A DNA stretch of 5,119 nt from Bdellovibrio sp. (GTDB taxonomy: Bacteria > Bdellovibrionota > UBA1018): assembly GCA_016213345.1 (NCBI GenBank), contig JACRAO010000185.1:1-5119 (forward strand), given 5' to 3'. Shown piece after piece: positions 1 through 4,821 of this stretch. A program made the position numbers and the translations under genes. The stretch's first letter is position 1; the number at the start of each line of letters is the position of its first letter. The notes beneath the pieces are model-generated. The model was not told the DNA's origin and did not search any database. It worked only from the letters and a program-made list of their open reading frames with translations.

Positions 1-10
1 ATAACTCTTT

Positions 11-31
11 TTTTTCTTTACTAAAGAAAAA
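11..31. repeat. A/T-only palindrome near the left edge
   Basis: Two perfectly complementary 10-base arms, TTTTTCTTTA and TAAAGAAAAA, are separated by one C. A few more pairs, one of them G-T, extend it to about 8-34. As RNA it would form an almost pure A-U hairpin. Neither strand carries a U-run directly after it and the stem lacks G-C pairs, so it is a poor intrinsic terminator. It could mark the end of an upstream transcription unit or simply be low-complexity sequence. Confidence 0.45.
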
Positions 32-70
32 GAATTTGATAGTCTACTTGATAAGTGGCAGTATTCCTGT

Positions 71-79
71 TGTTATATA
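71..79 (+). promoter_or_regulatory. possible extended -10 promoter for rho
   Basis: TG-T-TATATA matches an extended -10 element. A TTGATA at 48-53 could serve as the -35, but the 20-base spacer is long. Transcription would start near 86 and give a leader of roughly 137 bases. The region is so AT-rich that chance matches are expected, so this is only a candidate. Confidence 0.3.
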
Positions 80-93
80 TAAATATAGAGAAA

Positions 94-132
94 GTATAGA
101 TAGAAAATATAGATATAAGATATAGATATAAA
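94..132. repeat. 13-bp degenerate tandem repeat in the rho leader
   Basis: Three consecutive 13-base units are visible: GTATAGATAGAAA (94-106), ATATAGATATAAG (107-119) and ATATAGATATAAA (120-132). The last two share 12 of 13 bases. A shorter related piece, ATATAGAGAAA, precedes them at 83-93. The unit length is not a multiple of three and no convincing coding frame crosses it, so it is non-coding leader sequence. Function is unknown; slippage of AT-rich DNA is the simplest origin. Confidence 0.65.
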
Positions 133-222
133 ATAATAACCAGCCAATAAAGCACTGGAAAATTCAAAACAATTCCTATCCTGAACTGTGGTTAGTTATA
201 TACAGAAAGAGGTAACATTAAT

Positions 223-1470
223 ATGCATTTACGAGAGCTTAAAGAAAAGAAAATCAATGAACTCGTCGAAATGGCGAGAGAACTGGGAATTGAAAATTCG
301 TCTGGTCTGCGTAAACAAGAACTGATTTTTGCAGTTTTGCAGAAAAAAGCAGAAAAAGATGAGCATATTTTTGCAGATGGGGTACTTGAGTGCCTGCCTG
401 ACGGATTTGGTTTTTTAAGAGCCCCTGATTACAATTATCTACCAGGACCAGATGATGTTTACGTTTCTCCGTCTCAAATTAGGCGTTTTGGACTGAGAAC
501 CGGAGACACCGTAAGTGGTTCCGTACGTGCACCCAAAGAAGGTGAAAGATACTTTGCCCTTCTAAAAGTAGAGCAAGTTAATTTTATCACTCCAGAAATG
601 AATGCCGAAAAGGTTTTATTTGATAACCTAACTCCACTGTATCCAAATAAGAAAATCAATCTTGAGTTTCAGCCAACAAACCACAGCACAAGAGTAATTG
701 ACATGTTAGTTCCGCTTGGCAAGGGTCAACGTTGTCTGATTGTTGCAGCACCACGCGCTGGAAAAACTGTTTTACTGCAAGACGTGGCAAACGCCATCAC
801 AACAAATCATCCTGAAATTAAACTTATTGTTCTTCTAATTGACGAACGTCCAGAAGAAGTTACAGACATGCAACGATCTGTAAAAGGAGAAGTTGTAAGC
901 TCTACTTTTGATGAGCAAGCTTCTAGGCACGTGCAGGTAGCAGAGATGGTGTTAGAAAAATCAAAACGCTTAGTAGAGAATAAATATGACGTTGTGATTT
1001 TATTGGATTCGATTACCAGATTAGCTCGAGCATATAATTCTGTTGTGCCTCCGTCAGGGAAAATTCTATCTGGTGGTGTTGACTCAAACGCACTTCACAA
1101 GCCAAAACGATTTTTTGGAGCTGCACGCAATTTAGAAGAGGGAGGATCTTTGACAATTGTAGCTACAGCGCTAGTTGATACAGGCTCCAGAATGGACGAA
1201 GTGATTTTTGAAGAATTTAAAGGCACAGGAAACTCAGAAATTCACCTGGATCGAAAACTGATGGAAAAACGTATTTTCCCATGCTTAGACATCAATAAAT
1301 CAGCAACCAGAAAAGAAGAATTATTGCTTCCTAAAGATCTCCTCAATCGCATTTGGATATTGCGCAAAGTTTTACATCCTATGAACACAGTCGAAGCAAT
1401 GGAGTTTTTAGTCGATAAAGTCACCAAGACCAAATCAAACGAAGATTTTGTCAAAGCAATGAGTGGGTAA
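223..1470 (+). CDS. rho: transcription termination factor Rho
   Basis: Rho is a homohexameric RNA-dependent ATPase/helicase that loads on C-rich nascent RNA and terminates transcription in the cytoplasm. The 415 residues match the usual length (E. coli 419). An N-terminal helical region (about 1-45) is followed by a cold-shock-like primary RNA-binding domain with the RNP1-type motif DGFGFLR (60-66) and the PSQIRRF segment (83-89). The ATPase core has the P-loop AAPRAGKT (175-182), catalytic-Glu segment LLIDERPEEV (204-213), Walker B DVVILLD (256-262), Q-loop around LSGGVDSNALH (282-292) and the PKRFFGAARN stretch (294-303). Arg178 sits where E. coli Rho has Lys181. No insertions are seen. The ATG has a good Shine-Dalgarno, AGAGGT at 208-213, nine bases upstream. 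rpmE follows 44 bases downstream on the same strand, a common pairing. The AT-rich leader may be involved in autoregulation, which is known for rho elsewhere. Confidence 0.98.
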   Translation: MHLRELKEKKINELVEMARELGIENSSGLRKQELIFAVLQKKAEKDEHIFADGVLECLPDGFGFLRAPDYNYLPGPDDVYVSPSQIRRFGLRTGDTVSGSVRAPKEGERYFALLKVEQVNFITPEMNAEKVLFDNLTPLYPNKKINLEFQPTNHSTRVIDMLVPLGKGQRCLIVAAPRAGKTVLLQDVANAITTNHPEIKLIVLLIDERPEEVTDMQRSVKGEVVSSTFDEQASRHVQVAEMVLEKSKRLVENKYDVVILLDSITRLARAYNSVVPPSGKILSGGVDSNALHKPKRFFGAARNLEEGGSLTIVATALVDTGSRMDEVIFEEFKGTGNSEIHLDRKLMEKRIFPCLDINKSATRKEELLLPKDLLNRIWILRKVLHPMNTVEAMEFLVDKVTKTKSNEDFVKAMSG

Positions 1471-1514
1471 GCAACACACTTGACCAAGTATCGGGTTTCT
1501 GCTAACTAGCCATT

Positions 1515-1727
1515 ATGAAGCAAGGAATACACCCGGTTTATGCAGAGACCACAGTCACTTGTGCATGTGGAAATGTGATTGAAACCAGAGCCACAAAAGC
1601 ACCAATAAAAGTGGATATTTGTTCAAGCTGCCATCCGTTTTTTACAGGAAAGCACAAACTTCTTGATAGCGAAGGCCGCGTAGAGCGTTTTTTAAACCGA
1701 TACAGTAAAACAAAGAAAAAAGCTTAG
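1515..1727 (+). CDS. rpmE: 50S ribosomal protein bL31, zinc-binding type
   Basis: L31 is a small protein at the central protuberance of the large ribosomal subunit that helps bridge to the 30S. The 70-residue length is typical. The start MKQGIHPVY is diagnostic of the family, and four cysteines in CxC (C16, C18) and CxxC (C36, C39) mark the zinc-binding (C+) form rather than the zinc-independent paralogue. The HPFFTGKHK segment (40-48) and the VERFLNRY stretch (56-63) are also conserved, and a basic tail ends the protein. No clear Shine-Dalgarno precedes the ATG, which is unusual for a highly expressed ribosomal gene. Co-transcription from rho is likely since no good promoter is seen in the 44-base gap. 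Its stop codon overlaps that of the convergent anmK by four bases. Confidence 0.97.
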   Translation: MKQGIHPVYAETTVTCACGNVIETRATKAPIKVDICSSCHPFFTGKHKLLDSEGRVERFLNRYSKTKKKA

Positions 1728-2890
1728 TTTTTATACTTATTGTCATATTTCTTTTTAGGCTTCTTGTCATACTTCTTTTTTGGCTTCTTTTCTGGCAATA
1801 TCTGCGCAGATGGAACATACCCGTTTGCACCAGTCCAACTACCAGTTAAGGGTTTACCCTGTAATACAAGATACCCTAAGTAAGCAAATGCTTGTGTTTC
1901 CATATACTTAGAGTCATAACCTAGGTCTTCGATTGTTTTTACCTCTGTTTTCGGGAGTAGTTTTTGAATTTCTTTGAGTAAAAAATCATTTTTTGCCCCG
2001 CCACCGCAAAAATAGACGGTGCCCAGTGGCAATTTCTTTTCTAAAATCCATCTTTTATAAGCAAATATAATAGACTTTACGCTAACCATGGTTGCCGTTG
2101 TAACCACATCTGGCGTTCTTTTGGTAAACTCTCTTAAAAACATTGAAACCGTGAAATCATCCCTGCCACAAGATTTGGGAGGTGATTTTTTAAAAAAAGG
2201 GTGTCTTAACAGCTTATTTAAAACCTTCTCGTTTACTTTACCTAGTAATGCTAGTTTTCCACCTTTGTCATATTTTTTCTTTGTTACAAACTCTGTGGCA
2301 GCATCAATCCAAATATTTCCAGGACCCGTATCTAACGCTAACACGGTCTCATGTGGACCCATATAAGTGAAATTACTGATTCCACCTATATTATGAAAAA
2401 TCACTCCTTTGTTAACCGGAAGATGCAACTTTTGTGCAATAAATTTATGAAATACCGGAACTAGCGGCGCGCCCTGGCCACCTGCGCTCATATCGCCAAT
2501 TCTGAAATTCGAAATCAGCGTTAACCCTGTGTGTTTTGCAATCCATGCAGGGTTACCTAGTTGTAGTGTAACTCCACCATTTCTAGCATATGGAAAATGC
2601 GCAACCGTCTGACCATGATTTGCAATCACATCTGGTGTTTCAACATGTGAAACAATCATTTTATTTAATGTTTTTCCATACCAAATACCCAAATCCCTAT
2701 CTAAAATTAAAATCTTTTCTAAACTGTGTGTAGATTGTGGTTTTTGAATCTCTAAAACTCTGTTTTTGAGAGTAAGAGGATACGTCTTTGTATCTGTCCA
2801 AAGTAATCTAAACTTATTTTTTTCAACGAGAACACAAGCGGTGTCTAAGGCGTCACACGAAGTCCCAGTCATGACACCTAATATTTTCAC
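1724..2890 (-). CDS. anmK: anhydro-N-acetylmuramic acid kinase AnmK
   Basis: AnmK opens and phosphorylates 1,6-anhydro-MurNAc with ATP to give MurNAc-6-phosphate, a cytoplasmic step of peptidoglycan recycling before MurQ. Family motifs run the full length: GVMTGTSCDALD (5-16), ANHGQTVAHFP (90-100), the FRIGDMSAGGQGAPLVP segment (129-145), NIGGISNFT (167-175), DTGPGN (187-192, D187 the expected catalytic base), YDKGGKLALLG (207-217), HPFFKKSPPKSCGRDDF (230-246), CGGGAKN (295-301) and the TGANG near the C-terminus (353-357). The first motif has Thr for the usual Ser and Ala for the usual Gly. The 388 residues exceed E. coli's 369 because of a Lys-rich tail (366-388) containing the octapeptide KKPKKKYD twice. 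The start is a GTG overlapping the ferredoxin stop (GTGA), with AGGA nine bases upstream inside the ferredoxin's poly-Glu codons, so translational coupling is likely. Confidence 0.96.
   Translation of the reverse strand: MKILGVMTGTSCDALDTACVLVEKNKFRLLWTDTKTYPLTLKNRVLEIQKPQSTHSLEKILILDRDLGIWYGKTLNKMIVSHVETPDVIANHGQTVAHFPYARNGGVTLQLGNPAWIAKHTGLTLISNFRIGDMSAGGQGAPLVPVFHKFIAQKLHLPVNKGVIFHNIGGISNFTYMGPHETVLALDTGPGNIWIDAATEFVTKKKYDKGGKLALLGKVNEKVLNKLLRHPFFKKSPPKSCGRDDFTVSMFLREFTKRTPDVVTTATMVSVKSIIFAYKRWILEKKLPLGTVYFCGGGAKNDFLLKEIQKLLPKTEVKTIEDLGYDSKYMETQAFAYLGYLVLQGKPLTGSWTGANGYVPSAQILPEKKPKKKYDKKPKKKYDNKYKN
1740..1787 (-). repeat. 24-bp direct repeat encoding the AnmK Lys-rich tail
   Basis: Copies at 1740-1763 and 1764-1787 are adjacent and differ at only two of 24 positions. 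Both differences fall in third codon positions and are silent (AAA/AAG and CCT/CCA). In protein terms they give KKPKKKYD twice (residues 368-383), followed by a decayed partial unit NKYKN. Confidence 0.85.
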
Positions 2891-3114
2891 GTCTCTTCTT
2901 CCTCTTCTTCATCCTTCTTTTTTAATTTTGTATAAAGAATATTCTCTAACCTAAAGACAGCATCTACGGGGCAAACAGCAACACACGCCCTATGATCTGC
3001 ACAAGTATCAGCATCAATGTAATACTGTGTTTTTCCTTCAATAATTGCCCCAGTTGGACACTCGTTCAAACACATTCCACACTTGGTACAGTTACTTTTT
3101 ATCCAATGAGCCAT
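2887..3114 (-). CDS. small dicluster-type ferredoxin with an atypical second motif
   Basis: This is a 75-residue bacterial ferredoxin, an electron carrier in the cytoplasm; its partner cannot be inferred. The first motif is canonical, CTKCGMCLNECP (C9, C12, C15, C19). The second reads CADHRACVAVCP: C38, C44 and C48 are present, but the place of the second Cys is taken by His41 (with Asp40 beside it). A cluster there would be [3Fe-4S] or a [4Fe-4S] with a non-Cys ligand. After the fold come a Lys stretch (KLKKK, 63-67) and a run of six Glu (69-74), an unusual charged tail whose GA-rich codons also supply the Shine-Dalgarno for anmK. The ATG is preceded by AAGGA at 3126-3130 (11-base spacing) and lies just downstream of a good promoter. 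It is the first gene of a two-gene operon with anmK. Overall it resembles YfhL/Fdx-type small ferredoxins, but I cannot name a specific orthologue. Confidence 0.9.
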   Translation of the reverse strand: MAHWIKSNCTKCGMCLNECPTGAIIEGKTQYYIDADTCADHRACVAVCPVDAVFRLENILYTKLKKKDEEEEEET

Positions 3115-3143
3115 TTAGAGGTGAGTCCTTATCCCTACTTATT

Positions 3144-3172
3144 AGAATACGTCCGAGTCGTATCATTGACAA
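3144..3172 (-). promoter_or_regulatory. sigma70-type promoter of the ferredoxin-anmK operon
   Basis: Read on the minus strand, TTGTCA (3172-3167, five of six consensus bases) and TATTCT (3149-3144, four of six) are separated by exactly 17 bases. The predicted start near 3137 leaves a 23-base leader holding the AAGGA ribosome-binding site at 3130-3126. The agreement of spacing, leader and ribosome-binding site makes this the best-supported promoter in the window. Confidence 0.7.
3147..3163. promoter_or_regulatory. inverted repeat in the promoter spacer, candidate operator
   Basis: ATACG and CGTAT form perfect 5-base arms around a 7-base centre. The repeat overlaps the minus-strand -10 box by three bases and otherwise lies within the spacer, a position where a dimeric regulator would block RNA polymerase. 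Five-base arms can arise by chance, so this is a candidate only. Confidence 0.3.
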
Positions 3173-3195
3173 GTTCTTGATGAATATGCGATTTT
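3166..3195 (+). promoter_or_regulatory. candidate promoter for the PilZ-like gene
   Basis: A perfect TTGACA (3166-3171) is followed after 18 bases by GATTTT (3190-3195), which matches only three of six -10 bases but has an extended TGC element at 3187-3189. Its -35 box shares five base pairs with the minus-strand -35. Transcription would begin near 3202, almost at the ATG at 3204. Confidence 0.35.
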
Positions 3196-3203
3196 GATAG
3201 AAA

Positions 3204-3887
3204 ATGTTGTTCTTTTTTATATTTTTACTATTACCCTTTACCCTTTTAGAAACCGGACTCTGGTATTATTACTCTTTTTCAAAAGTGTTACTAAAGTCTT
3301 TTTTGTTGCCATCTCTGTTATTTTTAATTTTTTTTGGAATTTGCTTAATTTTGCTTAAAAAAGGCCGACATTTAGCAAATATTCTCATCTTATTTTATAT
3401 CCTTACTCTATTTTCAGGTTTGTTAGTAATTATCTTACAAGCAAAACAACTATATCTAGGTTTTTATTGCTTAGCGTTATGTGTCTATGTTTTCTTTTTG
3501 TTCTTTTTACTGAGGCATGAAAAAAACCGTTCTTTTTGGGCACCGCCCTGGAAATGGTACCAAGGTTTGCCAGAATCCATCCCGCACCTAAAATGTGAAG
3601 TCTTCCAGGGTGAAAAAAAAGAAATTTTAAAAGTATGTCGCCTAGATGCAGAAGGTAGCTTTTTATTTAACAACTTGCACACCTCATTGATACAATTAGA
3701 TGTGAGGCGCCTAGTAGAACTTGTATTTAGATTTAAAGACAAGAAAGTTCGTTGTAGAGGAATTGTAAAAAAAGTTTTACATTCAGATCTAGGGGTAGGG
3801 ATTCAGTTTTGCAATATTTCTCCTGATACGCAAAAAGAATTAGGAGATTTTGTAGAGTTACTAAAAGGAGAGGGTTATGTGTCTTAA
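3204..3887 (+). CDS. membrane protein with C-terminal PilZ-like domain
   Basis: The first 104 residues are strongly hydrophobic and fit four membrane helices (about 1-20, 31-52, 56-79, 84-104). The soluble remainder (about 125-222) resembles a PilZ beta-barrel, with the strand VCRLDAEGSFLF (144-155) where the family has its D/NxSxxG region and GVGIQF (197-202), a typical closing strand, followed by a helix. PilZ domains commonly bind cyclic di-GMP, but the RxxxR and D/NxSxxG signatures are not intact here, so binding is doubtful. The ATG is the first start after an in-frame TAG at 3198-3200, so it cannot begin upstream. No Shine-Dalgarno is visible and the candidate promoter leaves almost no leader. 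TTG at codon 2 is an alternative start. The 3' end overlaps the next lipoprotein gene by 11 bases, indicating an operon. The PilZ assignment is by eye; the membrane topology is firmer. Confidence 0.8.
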   Translation: MLFFFIFLLLPFTLLETGLWYYYSFSKVLLKSFLLPSLLFLIFFGICLILLKKGRHLANILILFYILTLFSGLLVIILQAKQLYLGFYCLALCVYVFFLFFLLRHEKNRSFWAPPWKWYQGLPESIPHLKCEVFQGEKKEILKVCRLDAEGSFLFNNLHTSLIQLDVRRLVELVFRFKDKKVRCRGIVKKVLHSDLGVGIQFCNISPDTQKELGDFVELLKGEGYVS

Positions 3888-4353
3888 TAAGATTTTTAGA
3901 AATATAGTTATATGTCTAGTTCTTACGTTTTGGATATCTGCTTGCACAGAAAAGAAGGAGGAACCAAATAGCCCTCAAAGTAGATTGAAAGAGTATATTT
4001 CAAAAAGTTTTGATACAAAAACCGGTGAAGATCGAAATGTACTAATGAATTATTTAACCGGACAAGCAAAAATAAGACTATCTTCATGGACTCACGAACA
4101 GTTTAGACAAGCGTTTATTGAAACAAAAAGAAAATTTATAAAATTATCTTTTGTAGAAGCAAAAAACCTGTCTCCTAAAGAAATTAATATTACTTATGAG
4201 CTAAGTTATTTAGATGAAAGTAAGGGAAAAAATGCCAAAATTATAAATAAAAAATCATGCCAGATGATCGAGGAAGGTGGAAAGTGGTATATTAGCGATG
4301 TTAGAAATATTAAGGAACTTATTGAATATCAGAATGAACTAACGTTACCTTAA
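3877..4353 (+). CDS. lipoprotein of unknown function
   Basis: The 158-residue protein starts with a short basic segment and a hydrophobic stretch (10-22) ending in the lipobox ISAC, so Cys23 should be lipidated after signal peptidase II cleavage. The mature part is charged and compact. Its helix-then-strand pattern, with GKWYISDVRNIKELI near the end (positions about 135-149), is reminiscent of NTF2-like/DUF4878-type lipoproteins; that is an impression, not a demonstrated match. The ATG has a strong AAGGAG at 3865-3870, six bases upstream and inside the end of the PilZ-like gene, with which it overlaps by 11 bases, so the two are almost certainly co-transcribed. The TAA stop directly abuts the stop of the convergent lipoprotein gene. 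The residue after the Cys is Thr, not Asp, which by the E. coli rule would favour outer-membrane sorting. Confidence 0.85.
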   Translation: MCLNKIFRNIVICLVLTFWISACTEKKEEPNSPQSRLKEYISKSFDTKTGEDRNVLMNYLTGQAKIRLSSWTHEQFRQAFIETKRKFIKLSFVEAKNLSPKEINITYELSYLDESKGKNAKIINKKSCQMIEEGGKWYISDVRNIKELIEYQNELTLP

Positions 4354-4767
4354 TCAATCAGATTTTTTTAGGATAGCCATCCCGTAGTTAAGATTAGACA
4401 GAGTAGAAAAAATAGAAACGTAACTCCAAGTGACAATATCTGTTACGGTAAATGAATAATTTTGAGACCCATTAGTGCTACGGAGTGGGGTTTTTAAGAC
4501 TGTTGTATCTGAGGTTTTGACTACGACCTGAAGTCCGTTCTCACTCGGAGACGCAATACCCTCTAATCTAACGATAAAACTTCCTTCGGTGTTCACCTTA
4601 TAAATGGATGCCGCGCCAGTAACGGTTTTTGAGTTCAATCCCTCAAATTGACCCATTGCAACAATGGTTCCGCTTGGGATAGGGTCATTTAGGGTAGAAC
4701 GCGAGCCTTTTCCGCAACTTAGCAACAGTAAACCTAAAAAACACGAAATAGTAATATAGTTCGTCAT
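4354..4767 (-). CDS. lipoprotein with a DM13-like domain
   Basis: From the chosen ATG the product is 137 residues: a signal peptide with lipobox LLSC (Cys18) followed by a Gly/Ser linker. The frame stays open upstream to a TTG at 4845, but that start would overlap the divergent GAF gene, lacks a ribosome-binding site and would place 26 residues before a normal lipoprotein signal, so the internal ATG is preferred even though its own Shine-Dalgarno is weak. The mature region (about 32-133) has the order of features seen in DM13 domains: SGTIVAMGQFEG, then VTGAASIY, a FIVRLEGI strand, an NGLQVVV strand, an SQNYSF segment and the closing VSIFSTLSNLNYGMAIL. In DM13 proteins the last segment normally carries a Cys thought to be redox-relevant; here that region has Ser and no Cys remains in the mature part beyond the lipidated one. 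A structural, cell-surface role is therefore more likely than electron transfer. Confidence 0.75.
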   Translation of the reverse strand: MTNYITISCFLGLLLLSCGKGSRSTLNDPIPSGTIVAMGQFEGLNSKTVTGAASIYKVNTEGSFIVRLEGIASPSENGLQVVVKTSDTTVLKTPLRSTNGSQNYSFTVTDIVTWSYVSIFSTLSNLNYGMAILKKSD

Positions 4768-4790
4768 ATATTTTTTCGTTAACTTATATT
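4761..4790 (+). promoter_or_regulatory. candidate promoter for the GAF-domain gene
   Basis: TCGTCA (4761-4766, four of six) and TATATT (4785-4790, five of six) lie 18 bases apart, giving a start near 4797 and a leader of about 25 bases that includes the AAGGAG. The -35 overlaps the start codon of the divergent lipoprotein gene. The region is AT-rich, so confidence is modest. Confidence 0.35.
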
Positions 4791-4821
4791 TACACACTGC
4801 CGATAAAGAAACAAGGAGTAC

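Noticed and set aside
3..125. Open plus-strand frame entering from the left edge, ending at TAG 123-125, with a hydrophobic stretch
   Set aside because: Forty codons open by chance is plausible, it crosses the 13-bp repeats whose length breaks codon phase, and I recognise no family. It could be the tail of an upstream gene but cannot be supported from this window.
1478..1489. ACTTG-AC-CAAGT inverted repeat between rho and rpmE, and a TTGACC that could be a -35 for rpmE
   Set aside because: The hairpin has only about four usable pairs, and 16-18 bases downstream of TTGACC there is no acceptable -10 box, so no separate rpmE promoter or regulatory structure is claimed.
1716..1732. A-run, short C-TTA-G loop and T-run at the rpmE/anmK junction as a bidirectional terminator
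   Set aside because: The stem is almost entirely A-U with a bulged G and a single G-C pair, too weak for a convincing intrinsic terminator; the bases are also explained by Lys codons of both genes.
1642..1830. Minus-strand open frame spanning the rpmE/anmK junction
   Set aside because: It overlaps the ends of two well-supported genes in another frame and its composition reflects the Lys-codon repeats.
2088..2366. Plus-strand open frame of 92 codons inside anmK
   Set aside because: It is antisense to conserved AnmK motifs, has no ribosome-binding site and no recognisable protein features; a shadow of the real gene.
4140..4353. Terminator for the PilZ-like/lipoprotein operon before the T-run at 4363-4369
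   Set aside because: Only a four-base AATC/GATT stem precedes the T-run and the T-run itself encodes Lys residues on the other strand.
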